A stretch of DNA of 64,000 bases from Asticcacaulis aquaticus (GTDB lineage: Bacteria; Pseudomonadota; Alphaproteobacteria; Caulobacterales; Caulobacteraceae). Position numbers and translations under genes: made by a program. Location: the NCBI RefSeq assembly GCF_028550415.1, contig NZ_JAQQKX010000010.1:1-64000 (forward strand), read 5' to 3'. Below are positions 18,301 to 26,143 of this stretch, in pieces. The first letter of the stretch is position 1. Each line of letters opens with the position of its first letter. Below the pieces are notes generated by a model. The model was not told the origin of the DNA. It made no database searches and saw only the letters and a list, made by a program, of their open reading frames with translations.

Positions 18301-18381
18301 AATGAACGCACGGTGTCGGTCGACACGACCTCGGCAGGTGGCAATGCCAGCCTGCTGTCGCTGGCCGAAACCGACGTGTAG
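15310..18381 (+). CDS. putA: Bifunctional proline dehydrogenase / L-glutamate-gamma-semialdehyde dehydrogenase
   Basis: Oxidises proline to glutamate in two steps, passing electrons from FAD to the respiratory chain and then making NADH. The protein is 1023 residues. The FAD-binding proline dehydrogenase barrel spans about 150-470 (KLSALHPRYE, VRLVKGAYWDSE, substrate-contact RRLLENGANS at 450). The aldehyde dehydrogenase domain spans about 540-1005, with E780 in IAETGG and nucleophile C814 in SAGQRCSALR. At about 1000 residues it is the short PutA form with no N-terminal ribbon-helix-helix domain, so it is not self-regulating. AGGAG precedes the ATG. The divergent Lrp-type gene probably activates it. 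Confidence 0.96.
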   Translation: MSPADARATMSALYRAPEDEVLAGLLPTATLDLAARERVRAEARLILKDLKAAQSTGWVNRFLQEYRLNTQEGIALLSLAEAYLRVPDPETADLLIRDKISDADWLSHKSKSGSKLVNTATFGLILTRALVADPEQGGTLKKLVARMGEPVIRQGVAVAMRLMGEVFVMGRTIEEALTVAAKPENKGFTASFDMLGESAKTFADAEKYFASYEAAIAAVGRSPKGAGHSISVKLSALHPRYEVSHADTCVPELTAMIKHLAHQAAAANMDLTIDAEETERLMMSLDIIEGVLRDPALKDWDGLGMAAQAYGKRARPLIGWAQAIGKETGHQLKVRLVKGAYWDSEIKKSQVEGHSDYPLFTRKPATDVSYLACAHDMLAASHIWPAFAGHNAVTVATIMDWAGPRRDFEFQRLHGMGEGLHERLVQDLGYHCRTYAPVGGHKELLAYLVRRLLENGANSSFVHQLADPTVNEDMLLSDPASHIAAVGGRPHPAIPLPADIFPGRANSKGLDLNDAATLNATLAAVEEVGRQTYQATALVSGQPVTGTPKSVTRPANRSESVGSVVEASADDVKRAIVAASNAATGWADTPVEIRAAALEKLADALEDNRLELIGLCVHEAGKTLADAVAEIREAVDFCRYYAINARQQFQPVALPGPTGEYNELRLSGRGVFACISPWNFPLAIFLGQVTAALVAGNAVLAKPAPQTPLIAWRAVQLAHAAGIPADVLHFLPGGPEVGAAITAASEVKGVAFTGSTGTARAIARTLLEDDSRPIVPLIAETGGLNAMIVDSTALPEQVVNDVVTSAFRSAGQRCSALRLLIVQEDVADTILHMLKGAMDALTLGDTADVRTDVGPVIDEASRDKLMTYRESMKAQWLHTVEAPQTGLFVPPTAIRLSGIEDLTQEWFGPILHVVTWKAGELEDVVARINARGYGLTMGLHSRVAETADRVKALAKVGNLYVNRSMIGAVVGSQPFGGEGLSGTGPKAGGPHYLLRFANERTVSVDTTSAGGNASLLSLAETDV

Positions 18382-18425
18382 GAATTTATTTGGTTTAATT
18401 TGAAACTTGTTTTACCGTCTGCCAA

Positions 18426-18470
18426 GCGCACCCCAAAAAGTGTGAAGCGGTTTTTGGATAAAGGTGCGCG
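18426..18470 (+). repeat. Palindromic intergenic element, part A, copy 2
   Basis: GCGCACC ... GGTGCGC outer arms with the inner core AAAAAGTGTGAAGCGGTTTT, matching the part-A element at 14691-14738, 29532-29576 and 53829-53872. No part B follows. It lies between putA and the next regulator gene. Confidence 0.75.
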
Positions 18471-18488
18471 CCAAAACATGAGGGTAAA

Positions 18489-18977
18489 ATGAGTCTGGCG
18501 GAACCTCTTTCCAGCATCGACATCAAGATTCTGGCGCAGCTCCAGAAGGACGCGTCCTTATCCACCACCGAACTGGCCGATCGCGTCGGCCTGTCGCAAT
18601 CGCCGTGCTGGCGGCGGTTGCAGCGTCTGCGCGAGGACGGGATCATCAAGGCCGAGGTCGCCCTGCTCGACCGCCACAGGCTGGGGCCGTCGGTCCTGAT
18701 CTTCGCCTATCTCAAGATGTCGCCCACGCCCGACGACAAACGCGCCGAATTCCTGCGCAAGATCAACGCCACGCCGGAAATCCTGGAATGCCATGCCCTA
18801 TTCGGGGAAAAAGACATTATGCTCAAGGTGCTGGCGCCATCGATGGAATGGTACGAAGGCTTTATCTTCAATACCTTATTGAAACTACCCGGCGTCACAG
18901 ACATTCAGTCGAGCGTAACCCTCACCGAACTGAAATCGACCACCGCCCTGCCCTTGCGCGGCGTCATGGCGCTTTGA
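18489..18977 (+). CDS. Lrp/AsnC-family transcriptional regulator
   Basis: A 162-residue Lrp/AsnC protein. The helix-turn-helix lies at about 8-55 (IDIKILAQLQKDASLSTTEL and GLSQSPCWRRLQRL). The RAM ligand-binding domain follows (PEILECHALFGEKDIMLKVL, LPGVTDIQSSVTLTELKSTT). The SQSPCWRR recognition helix is typical of the global Lrp/AsnC-like subgroup and differs from SPAACFDR in the regulator upstream of putA, so the two are paralogues with distinct targets. It follows putA by about 107 bases with a repeat between, so it may have its own promoter. Confidence 0.85.
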   Translation: MSLAEPLSSIDIKILAQLQKDASLSTTELADRVGLSQSPCWRRLQRLREDGIIKAEVALLDRHRLGPSVLIFAYLKMSPTPDDKRAEFLRKINATPEILECHALFGEKDIMLKVLAPSMEWYEGFIFNTLLKLPGVTDIQSSVTLTELKSTTALPLRGVMAL

Positions 18978-18981
18978 GGTA

Positions 18982-18994
18982 GCTATCGGATAGC
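18982..18994. promoter_or_regulatory. 13-bp palindrome shared with the parA region
   Basis: GCTATCGGATAGC is a perfect palindrome around one central base. The surrounding 14-mer AGCTATCGGATAGC recurs exactly at 48427-48440, and a one-mismatch copy lies at 47071-47083 beside parA. It may be a binding site for the partition partner protein. It also overlaps a second inverted repeat, TATCGG-ATAG-CCGATA (18984-18999). Confidence 0.5.
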
Positions 18995-19094
18995 CGATAA
19001 GCCGCCACGCACGCGAAAAGATCAAAATAAGAACACTGGCCGCTTGACTTATCCCCAGCGCGAGAACAATATAGGAACAATTGTGGAGACGGTC

Positions 19095-19304
19095 ATGGGA
19101 AAACTATACGACGGAGCGTGGGTCATCGTGGCGGGGCAGCCCCTGGCGCTTCAGGCCATCGAGATGCTGAAGGGCATATTTTCGGTTGCCGGGGAACTTT
19201 ATCGTGAGGACGGACGGCCTTTGCCGAAGCTTTTCAAAGCTCCGGCGATTCAGATGGTGCTCGATGCCGACTGGGCGCGCGAAAACGGCTTGATCACCGG
19301 TTAA
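19095..19304 (+). CDS. Small hypothetical protein
   Basis: A frame of 69 residues (MGKLYDGAWVIVAGQPLALQ...) with GGAG 6 bases before the ATG. The frame is open back to a TTG at 19044. The N-terminal half is mildly hydrophobic, and the C-terminal end DADWARENGLITG is acidic. I recognise no family. Codon use fits the neighbours. It sits between regulatory genes and a CAZyme block with no clear partner. Confidence 0.5.
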   Translation: MGKLYDGAWVIVAGQPLALQAIEMLKGIFSVAGELYREDGRPLPKLFKAPAIQMVLDADWARENGLITG

Positions 19305-19376
19305 TTTTGGCGTCTTTAGGAGGATAGTAATCCCCGTACCGTAGGGTACGCGTCTCAGCCACAGTTCGGAAACCCC

Positions 19377-19568
19377 ATGCCCGCCGCTCCCTTTATCGCT
19401 GCCAACGATAACCGCTCGCCGGAAGCCGAACTGATCGAGCAGACCATCGCCGAATACGAGGCCGAAGGTCACACCAAGGAACAGGCCATGGCCGATCTGC
19501 GCCACGCCATTCTCGCGCTGCGCCGTAACGGGTTGCGCTCGGCGCGCGCCATGAAGGGCATGGAGTAG
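19377..19568 (+). CDS. Small hypothetical protein
   Basis: A 63-residue frame starting MPAAPFIAANDNRSPEAELI. It is predicted to be mostly helical and charged, ending in LRHAILALRRNGLRSARAMK. The FIAANDN start is seen in many short alphaproteobacterial proteins of unknown role. It ends exactly where the next gene on the opposite strand ends, so the two are convergent with no spacer. Confidence 0.5.
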   Translation: MPAAPFIAANDNRSPEAELIEQTIAEYEAEGHTKEQAMADLRHAILALRRNGLRSARAMKGME

Positions 19569-20933
19569 CTACGGCTTTTCCGGTTTATAGACAAACAGCT
19601 TGAGGTCGGTCGGGGCCGGAATGGCCTCCAGCGGCCGATCGCGGTTCGGGGCCTTGGCCGCCCAGCCCAGACGATAAACCGTGCCGTCCGATGCGGTCGT
19701 TTCCGCCACATTGATCAGCATATCGGCCGGCGCATCCAGCTTGCCCCGTAAAGCTTCGGCGATGCTCTCGACCGGGCGTTCCACGATCAATTTCAGGGTC
19801 TGCGCATCGATTTCGAACTCGATCGGCTGCCCCAGTCGCACCACCGGCACAATCAGCTTACCCACCGCGCCAGGACGCACGCCCTCGACGAACAGTTCCG
19901 AATTGAGCGACCCCGTCCCCTTGAAATCCCAGCGGTAGTTCATCCACGCGCTGACCTGCGCCGTTTTCCAACCCTTGTCGTAACGGGCGACCCAGATCTG
20001 CGTGTTCCCGACTGCATCGTACTTGTGATAGGTGATCATCACCCGCCCCCGATCATCGAACCCGATGATCGTATTGTTGTTGATCATCCCGCCCTTGACC
20101 GGCACCGGATCGACGATTTCGGCGTCTTTCAGCCGGATTGGCAAGGGCAGAGGCGTCCCGTCGGCGCGCTCCCAATGGATAAGGTCTCGGCTGCGCGCAT
20201 AGCTGAGGTCGTGATTGGTCTCGGCCTGCGGTGAGTCGCGCCACACCCAAGCGATATGGAAATAACCGTCGGCACCCTGCACCGGCCCCATGAAATAGGC
20301 GTTCATCCGCCCTTCGCCGTCGACCAACGGCGCGTCGGTCAAAGCGCGCCAGCTCTGCATCGCTTCGTCATAGATCGTATAGATCTCGTTGCCGCGTCCA
20401 CTCGACCCGTCGCGATACTTCAGGATCAGCCGCCCCTCGGCATTTTTGAGGAAGATCGGATAGGTCATGGCCTGTTCGCGCGCCGCATTCACCAGCACCG
20501 GCACACGTTTCAGTGTCCGGACATCGCCGCCTGGATCGCTGCGGAAATAGGTCAGCGGATCGACGTGCATATTGGCGGCGACATGCACCGCTCCCGCATT
20601 ATCGACGGCCAGGGCGATCAGGTTATGGCTGTCCCAGCCGAGCCAGGTATCGACCTTGTGATAGACCCAGTGCGCCGGATTGTTGAGCGGCCTTTGCGCC
20701 ACCGTCAATTGCCGGTTGGCGTCGTAATAGGCGACGTAAAGATGGGTTTTGCTGGCCGTCAGAGCGAATTTGACACTGTGGCCGGACCACACCCGATCGA
20801 TGGCTTCCGGCGATACATCGGCCCGGGCAGCCGTGGGCGGGCTTTCAGATCGCGACGATCCCGTCTGAGCGAAAGCCAGACCCGGACACAGTAGACAAAC
20901 CACCCCGCCTAAACACAGCGCTCTGAATATCAC
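19569..20933 (-). CDS. Secreted BNR-type beta-propeller, candidate polysaccharide lyase or hydrolase
   Basis: A protein of about 454 residues with a signal peptide (VIFRALCLGGVVCLLCPGLA then FAQ) and repeated propeller blades, for example WLGWDSHNLIALAVDNAG, HVAANMHVDPLTYF and GPVQGADGYFHIAWVWRD. The pattern fits the BNR_4-type family, which includes several sugar lyase and rhamnosidase families with seven-bladed propellers; I cannot choose between them. The conserved H in SHNL and HVAANMH and the DGSSGRGNE segment are plausible active-site parts. I place the start at GTG 20933, where the signal peptide begins; an ATG at 20996 is also in frame. Its neighbour is a sugar symporter on the same strand. 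Confidence 0.7.
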   Translation of the reverse strand: MIFRALCLGGVVCLLCPGLAFAQTGSSRSESPPTAARADVSPEAIDRVWSGHSVKFALTASKTHLYVAYYDANRQLTVAQRPLNNPAHWVYHKVDTWLGWDSHNLIALAVDNAGAVHVAANMHVDPLTYFRSDPGGDVRTLKRVPVLVNAAREQAMTYPIFLKNAEGRLILKYRDGSSGRGNEIYTIYDEAMQSWRALTDAPLVDGEGRMNAYFMGPVQGADGYFHIAWVWRDSPQAETNHDLSYARSRDLIHWERADGTPLPLPIRLKDAEIVDPVPVKGGMINNNTIIGFDDRGRVMITYHKYDAVGNTQIWVARYDKGWKTAQVSAWMNYRWDFKGTGSLNSELFVEGVRPGAVGKLIVPVVRLGQPIEFEIDAQTLKLIVERPVESIAEALRGKLDAPADMLINVAETTASDGTVYRLGWAAKAPNRDRPLEAIPAPTDLKLFVYKPEKP

Positions 20934-21026
20934 GAATGCCCCCGACCCTTCTTTTCGCGATAGTGTAGGCGAAAAGGCCGGACAGGACCAGATCACGAAT
21001 AACCTCTTTGGCGCGTCCGGGGTGGA

Positions 21027-22469
21027 CTATTTGCTCTTGCCATGCGCCAGCTGCGCTTCGATGTCTTCCAGAGACTTGCCCTTGGTTTCCGGCACCCGCA
21101 GCGCGATGAACAGAAAACCGATCAGGCAGATGATCCCATAGCACCAGAAGGTACCGGCAGCACCCAGCCGTTGGTTCATGATCGGGAAGGTGTAGGTCAC
21201 GCCAAAACAGGCGATCCACAGCGACGACACGGCGATGGAGATGGCCACGCCCCGGATACGGTTAGGGAAGATTTCGGAAAGCAGGACCCAGGTCACCGGG
21301 GCCAGCGAGGTCGCATAGGCGGCAATGACACCCAGGGTAAGGATCAGCACGATGGGCCCCTGGATATGGAAGAAGAAGGCCGCCCCCAGAAGCGCGTGCA
21401 TGATCGTGATAGCCGCCGTGCCCCACAACATCAGGGTCCGCCGCCCCAGCCGGTCCACCGTCGCGGTCGCCAGAAGCGTGAAGGCCAGATTGATGGCGCC
21501 GGTGATGACGATATTGAACATGACGCCGCTGAGGTCATAACCCGCCCCGCGATAGATTTCTTCGGCATAGTTGAAGATGACATTGGTGCCGCTCCATTGC
21601 TGAAGCACCGCCAGACCGACCCCCGTCAGCAACAGTCCGAACACCGCCGGCGCGAACAATTCGCCGAAAGACCCTTTTTCGCTCCGTTCGCGTTCGATAC
21701 CAGCCTCGATATCGCGCACCTCGTCCTCGGCATAGGCGTCACCGCCAATTCGGCGCAGCACTTCGGCGGCCTTGTCCCGGCGGCCCATCTTGATCAGCCA
21801 GCGCGGGCTTTCGGGCACCAGAAACGCACAAAAGAAGAAGATGACCGACGGCACGGCCACGGCGGTGAACATCCAGCGCCAGCCATATTGCCCCTGCCAA
21901 GTGTCGCGAATGGCCTCATGCGTGGTCGCGGACACATCGCCCGCAATCAGCATGTTGACGATCTGCGCCGCCAGAATACCCACGACGAGAGTCAGCTGAT
22001 TGAGGGTCACCAGCCGACCCCGCCACGCGGCCGGGCTGACCTCGGCTATGTAGGTCGGCGATATGTTGGACGCCACGCCGATGGCCACACCGCCGATAAT
22101 GCGCCAGAAGACAAAGGTATCGAACCGGCTCGCCCACCCCGTAAATATGGACGATACGGCGAACAGGACGGCGGCGATGATCAAAAGCTTTTTGCGTCCG
22201 ATGCGATCGCTGAGCAGACCGCTGAGGATGGACCCCAGCAGACACCCCAGCAGCGAGCAGCTATTGGCCCAGCCGATCTGTTCTTCGGTCGTCAGGTGAA
22301 AGAAGGGTTCGTAGAAAGGCTTGGACCCGCCCACCACGACCCAGTCGTAACCGAACAGCAGCCCGCCCAGTGCGGCAATGGCGGATATCATCCAGATATA
22401 GGCCAGATTGAAACGGTAGGCTTTGCCCACACCGTCCGCGCCGGACGCACCCTCGGAGATCATATGCAT
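21027..22469 (-). CDS. MFS sugar/proton symporter (SP family, XylE/GalP-like)
   Basis: A 12-segment inner-membrane sugar carrier of about 480 residues. Family signatures are all present: GGLLFGYDW in helix 1, DRIGRKK between helices 2 and 3, PESPRWL after helix 6, a QQWSGTNVIFNYAEEIY helix 7 segment close to the QQxxGxNxxxYY sugar-binding motif, DRLGRR, and a C-terminal PETKGKSLEDIE. It most likely imports a neutral monosaccharide such as galactose, xylose or arabinose. The ATG at 22469 has AGGGA upstream; a GTG at 22493 is less likely. It is divergent from a GntR/FadR regulator, which probably controls it. Confidence 0.92.
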   Translation of the reverse strand: MHMISEGASGADGVGKAYRFNLAYIWMISAIAALGGLLFGYDWVVVGGSKPFYEPFFHLTTEEQIGWANSCSLLGCLLGSILSGLLSDRIGRKKLLIIAAVLFAVSSIFTGWASRFDTFVFWRIIGGVAIGVASNISPTYIAEVSPAAWRGRLVTLNQLTLVVGILAAQIVNMLIAGDVSATTHEAIRDTWQGQYGWRWMFTAVAVPSVIFFFCAFLVPESPRWLIKMGRRDKAAEVLRRIGGDAYAEDEVRDIEAGIERERSEKGSFGELFAPAVFGLLLTGVGLAVLQQWSGTNVIFNYAEEIYRGAGYDLSGVMFNIVITGAINLAFTLLATATVDRLGRRTLMLWGTAAITIMHALLGAAFFFHIQGPIVLILTLGVIAAYATSLAPVTWVLLSEIFPNRIRGVAISIAVSSLWIACFGVTYTFPIMNQRLGAAGTFWCYGIICLIGFLFIALRVPETKGKSLEDIEAQLAHGKSK

Positions 22470-22740
22470 GGATCGGGTCCCTGATTTTATCACGCTGACC
22501 GGTCATGTTACCCCGGTCCAGACGCCCTTATGAGGCCGATTTAACCGCATCGGCTCGGCAGGCGTCAAGAAATATATTATAAATAAGATAATTACACCCT
22601 CGCTTGGGCGGTTTGCCGCGGGGCGGCGGCACGTCGTATAGACCCCTGCCGCCTGAGATCGGACGCCGCACACCTGCCAGTAATAGCAAAAGTATCATTA
22701 TAACAACCGGTTGAGTATTCTTCCCGTTTATACTATTCGT
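22470..22740. promoter_or_regulatory. Divergent regulatory region between the sugar symporter and the GntR-type gene
   Basis: A shared 271-base intergenic region with AT-rich runs around 22570-22600. The perfect 10-bp palindrome CAACCGGTTG (22704-22713) lies 28 bases before the regulator start and is a candidate autoregulatory operator. No terminators are seen. Confidence 0.45.
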
Positions 22741-23478
22741 ATGGCCAGCGATCTTTTATCCTGGATTTTCATGCGCCAACCGCTTTTCAGCACCAGTGTT
22801 ACCCAGTCGATTGTTCAGGATCTCGGCGTGGGCATTGTCACAGGCCGCTTCGATAACGCGCCCTTTCCCACCGAAAGCGCCCTTTGCGACCATTACGGCG
22901 CGGCGCGGACCGTGTTGCGTGAAGCCGTAAAAATGCTGATTGCCAAGGGACTTATTACCACGCGCCCGCGTCAGGGTATCCGCATAGCGCCCGAATACGA
23001 CTGGAATCTGCTCGACCCGGACGTGCTTCGCTGGTTGCTGGAGCGCAAGTTTTCCCTGCGCCTGCTGGTCGAATTCACCCAGATCCGACTGGATGTCGAA
23101 TCGGGTGCCGCCGCTCTGGCCGCGCAATTCGCGACCGAAGACGACAAGGCGCAGATCCGGGCGGCCATCAAGCGCATGTATGCGGCGGAACTCGGCGACG
23201 ACGACCCGCTGCATTCGGACATCGCCTTCCACGTCGCAGTGCTCAAGGCCAGCGGCAACCGCTTCTATCTGCAGATGCGCGACATGATCTCGACCGCCCT
23301 GCACGTCAGCATCATGCGCACCAACAAGCTCAAAGGGGTGCACCGGGCCAGCGCCGTCGATCACGATCGCGTCGCCCAAGCTATCCTTTCGGGAGATGCC
23401 GACACCGCCCGACGCGAGATGCGACGCCTCATCCAGGGCGCGTTCGACCTGATCGACACCCTGCCCAAACATCCATAA
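22741..23478 (+). CDS. GntR-family regulator, FadR/FCD subgroup
   Basis: A 245-residue regulator. The winged helix (about 15-75) contains FPTESALCDHYGAARTVLRE and LITTRPRQGIRI. The all-helical FCD effector domain (about 95-235) carries the metal-ligand type motifs FHVAVLKASGN and VDHDRVAQAI. FCD regulators of this kind control hexuronate and galactonate catabolism (UxuR/ExuR/DgoR types). Being next to D-galactonate dehydratase and a sugar carrier makes a DgoR-like role plausible, but this is inference. The start is uncertain: ATG 22741, ATG 22771 and TTG 22711 are all in frame and none has a strong ribosome site. Confidence 0.85.
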   Translation: MASDLLSWIFMRQPLFSTSVTQSIVQDLGVGIVTGRFDNAPFPTESALCDHYGAARTVLREAVKMLIAKGLITTRPRQGIRIAPEYDWNLLDPDVLRWLLERKFSLRLLVEFTQIRLDVESGAAALAAQFATEDDKAQIRAAIKRMYAAELGDDDPLHSDIAFHVAVLKASGNRFYLQMRDMISTALHVSIMRTNKLKGVHRASAVDHDRVAQAILSGDADTARREMRRLIQGAFDLIDTLPKHP

Positions 23479-23535
23479 GTATATTATTTATATTATTTAT
23501 TGACGTTAAGGGTCGCTGGCGGTAATTTCTGCGGC

Positions 23536-23574
23536 GTACGCAAAAGTGTGAGCGGCCGGCCCGTACGTGCGTAC
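23536..23574. repeat. Inverted repeat ahead of the galactonate dehydratase gene
   Basis: GTACGC (23536-23541) and GCGTAC (23569-23574) flank AAAAGTGTGAGCGGCCGGCC. The core resembles the AAAAGTGTG-AGCGG segment of the dispersed part-A palindromes, so this may be a decayed copy. It could equally be an operator for the downstream gene. Confidence 0.3.
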
Positions 23575-23600
23575 CGGTAAACCCGCCCCAAGGACTTCCT

Positions 23601-24806
23601 ATGCCCGACGCCCATCCTTCCGCCGCGCCGGTGACGGCCCAAAGGCCTGCCGCCCACATTTCCACGGCCATAAAATCGATCGATCTCTTCCCGGTACCGC
23701 CGCGCTGGCTGTTCGTGCGCGTTGAGACGGAGAACGGTCTGATCGGCTGGGGCGAAGCCTCGCTGGAAGGTCACACCGAAGCCGTACAGGGGGCCTTCGC
23801 CTCATTGCGCGACCGCTTTATCGGCGCCGATCCGGACCGCATCGAGGATATCTGGCAGACCGCCTACCGCCTCGGCTTCTATCGCGGCGGCCCGGTCCTC
23901 ATGTCGGCCCTGTCCGGCCTCGATCAGGCCCTGTGGGACCTGAAAGGCAAGTCGCTGGGCGTGCCCGTGCACCAGCTGCTGGGCGGTAAGGTCCGCGACC
24001 GGATGGCCGTCTATGCCTGGATCGGCGGCGACCGCCCGTCCGATGTTGTCGAAGCGGCGCGCGTCCGCAAGGCGCAGGGCTTCACCTGCCTCAAGATGAA
24101 CGGTACCGAGGACATGGGCTGGCTCGATTCGCCCCGGGCCCTCGACGCCACCGTCAGCCGGCTTGAGGCCGTGAAGGCCGAAGGCATGGACGCCGGTCTC
24201 GACTTCCACGGACGGGTGCACAAGCCGATGGCCAAGCAACTGGCGCGCGCGCTGGAGCCGTTGCGGCCGCTGTTCATCGAGGAGCCCCTGCTCAGCGAAC
24301 ACCCCGAGGCCATCGCGCAACTGAGCCAGCTGACCAGCATCCCCATCGCGCTCGGCGAACGCCTGTACAGCCGCTGGGACGCCAAGCCATTTCTGGCTGC
24401 GGCCTCCGTCGATATCCTTCAGCCCGATCTCAGCCACGCGGGCGGCATTTCTGAAGTCCGCCGCATGGCGTCGATGGCCGAGGCCTATGACGTGGCCATC
24501 GCGCCGCATTGCCCACTGGGCCCCATTGCGCTGGCCGCCTGCATGCAGCTCGCCCTGGCCACGCCCAATTTCGTCCTGCAGGAAATGTCGCTTGGCATCC
24601 ACTACAATACCGATGGGCACGACCTGCTTTCCTACATGACCAATCCCGAAATCTTCGACGTCAGGGACGGCATGGTCGAGGCCTTCGACGGAGCGGGTCT
24701 GGGCGTCGGCATCGACGAGGAAAAGGTTCGCCGCCTGAGCCACGACTGCCCTCCGTGGCGCAACCCTGTCTGGCGCGGCCCCGACGGCTATATTCGTGAG
24801 TGGTAG
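23601..24806 (+). CDS. dgoD: D-galactonate dehydratase
   Basis: Dehydrates D-galactonate to 2-dehydro-3-deoxy-D-galactonate in the De Ley-Doudoroff route. It is a 401-residue enolase-superfamily protein with an 18-residue N-terminal extension relative to E. coli DgoD. Metal ligands D201, E227 and E253 lie in LDFHGR, FIEEPL and GERLYSRWD; the general acid and base H203 and H303 lie in DFHGR and APHCPLGPIALAAC. The offset of exactly 18 from the E. coli residues holds for every one of these positions. AAGGA lies 6 bases before the ATG. It overlaps the SDR gene by 11 bases and follows the GntR-type regulator, so a regulated catabolic unit is likely. Confidence 0.93.
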   Translation: MPDAHPSAAPVTAQRPAAHISTAIKSIDLFPVPPRWLFVRVETENGLIGWGEASLEGHTEAVQGAFASLRDRFIGADPDRIEDIWQTAYRLGFYRGGPVLMSALSGLDQALWDLKGKSLGVPVHQLLGGKVRDRMAVYAWIGGDRPSDVVEAARVRKAQGFTCLKMNGTEDMGWLDSPRALDATVSRLEAVKAEGMDAGLDFHGRVHKPMAKQLARALEPLRPLFIEEPLLSEHPEAIAQLSQLTSIPIALGERLYSRWDAKPFLAAASVDILQPDLSHAGGISEVRRMASMAEAYDVAIAPHCPLGPIALAACMQLALATPNFVLQEMSLGIHYNTDGHDLLSYMTNPEIFDVRDGMVEAFDGAGLGVGIDEEKVRRLSHDCPPWRNPVWRGPDGYIREW

Positions 24807-25539
24807 GATGCGCTTTCAGAACAAGACCGTTATCATCACCGGTGCCGGTAGCGGCATCGGTCGGGCGACCGCCGAACGCCTCTCGGCCGAAGGCGCCAAT
24901 CTGGTCCTCGTCGACCGCGACGCTGCGGCGCTCGACGTCACCCGTGCAGGCCTTGCGGCACCCGACCGGGTGCTTGTCCGCGCGCACGATGTCTCCGTCG
25001 AATCGGAAGCCGAGCGCACCTATGCGGAGGCCCTGAGCCGGTTCGGCTATGTGGACGGGTTCGTCAACGTCGCGGGCGCCATGATCTATCAGCCTCTGGC
25101 CGAGCTGACCGGCAACGACTGGGCGCGGATCATGACGATCAACTTCTTCGCCGCGACCTATTTCACGCACCATGCGTTCAGGCATATGAGCCGCGGCGGC
25201 AGCCTCGTCTATGTGTCGAGCATCCACGCGCACCAGACCTCGCCTCTGGTCGGCCCCTACGCCGCCGCCAAGGCCGCGCTCAGTTCTCTGGCGCGCACGG
25301 CATCCATCGAAGGGCGCGGGCGTAATATACGCGCCAATGCCATCCTGCCGGGCGCGGTCGATACCCCCATGCTGCGCGAGAGCCCCAATATCAAATCGGG
25401 CCTCGAAGTCCTCGACCCGCTCGACATCGGACAGGCCGAAGATATCGCCGCCGCCATCGTCTTCGCTCTGAGCGATGACGCACGGTTCGTTACAGGATCG
25501 GAAATCACGGTGGACGGCGGACGACTGGCGAAACTCTGA
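24796..25539 (+). CDS. Short-chain dehydrogenase/reductase, probable sugar or uronate dehydrogenase
   Basis: A classical SDR of about 247 residues with NAD-binding TGAGSGIG (15-22), NVAGA (91-95) and the catalytic S142-Y155-K159 set (VSSIHAH, YAAAK), ending in GSEITVDGG. It overlaps the end of dgoD, so the two are translationally coupled. This suggests a step in the same pathway, for example oxidation of galactose to galactonolactone or reduction of a 2-keto-3-deoxy product. A KduD-like role is also possible, since KduI is nearby and no other KduD is seen in the window. The start is GTG 24796 or ATG 24808. Exact substrate unknown. Confidence 0.82.
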   Translation: MSGRMRFQNKTVIITGAGSGIGRATAERLSAEGANLVLVDRDAAALDVTRAGLAAPDRVLVRAHDVSVESEAERTYAEALSRFGYVDGFVNVAGAMIYQPLAELTGNDWARIMTINFFAATYFTHHAFRHMSRGGSLVYVSSIHAHQTSPLVGPYAAAKAALSSLARTASIEGRGRNIRANAILPGAVDTPMLRESPNIKSGLEVLDPLDIGQAEDIAAAIVFALSDDARFVTGSEITVDGGRLAKL

Positions 25540-25576
25540 CGCCCGAAACCGCGCCGATTGAGAACTGTCAGCTCCC

Positions 25577-26023
25577 TTATTTCAGCGGGAATTTCTGCAC
25601 GGCTTCGCGCACGCACTGGTCCGCCATGGCGTGGGGCACGTCGCCGATGGCCAGCCCTCCCGCCAGAACCTCGCCGCGATAGAGCGGGATCGATCCGGCA
25701 TGGGCGTTGTAGAGATCGGGCTTCGCCGCGATCAGAGCGGCAAAGGCGGGATCGCTCTTCTCGCGCGGCTCCAGCTCCGAACCGGGGGCCCTGAACGCGA
25801 CCGCCGTCGCGGCCTTTTTGGGTGCGGCGACCGGGGCTTTCGTCGCGCCGTCGGCCCTGAGCGTCACCTTGACCACGCCTTGGGTGTCCACCACGCTGAC
25901 GCTCGCGGCGAAGCCCTTGGTCTGACAGATGTCGGCGGCGGCGGTCGCCAGATCGAGCGATTCCTTGAGCGTGACGTCGGGCGCGGCGGCAAGGGCCAGC
26001 ACCAGGGCAAGCGAGAGAGACAT
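25577..26023 (-). CDS. GlcG/HbpS-type small secreted protein
   Basis: A 148-residue protein with a short signal peptide (MSLSLALVLALAAAPD) and the GlcG/HbpS fold pattern: AAADICQTKGFAASVSVVDT, then LRADGATKAP, AATAVAF and LYRGEVLAGGLAIGDV. Family members bind haem or small ligands or modulate sensors; none has a firm catalytic role. The frame is open far upstream, but AAGGAA with 7-base spacing favours ATG 26023. It is divergent from the DUF2264 gene and shares a 120-base promoter region with it. Confidence 0.75.
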   Translation of the reverse strand: MSLSLALVLALAAAPDVTLKESLDLATAAADICQTKGFAASVSVVDTQGVVKVTLRADGATKAPVAAPKKAATAVAFRAPGSELEPREKSDPAFAALIAAKPDLYNAHAGSIPLYRGEVLAGGLAIGDVPHAMADQCVREAVQKFPLK

Positions 26024-26143
26024 GGGCATTTCCTTTATATATGACCAAGGCCTAGCACAGGTTTTTACAGACAGATAGAGCCAAGGCTTGTCATCCGCAT
26101 ATTCGGGATGCCAATATGAAATAATAAGACAAGGAGGACTTCC

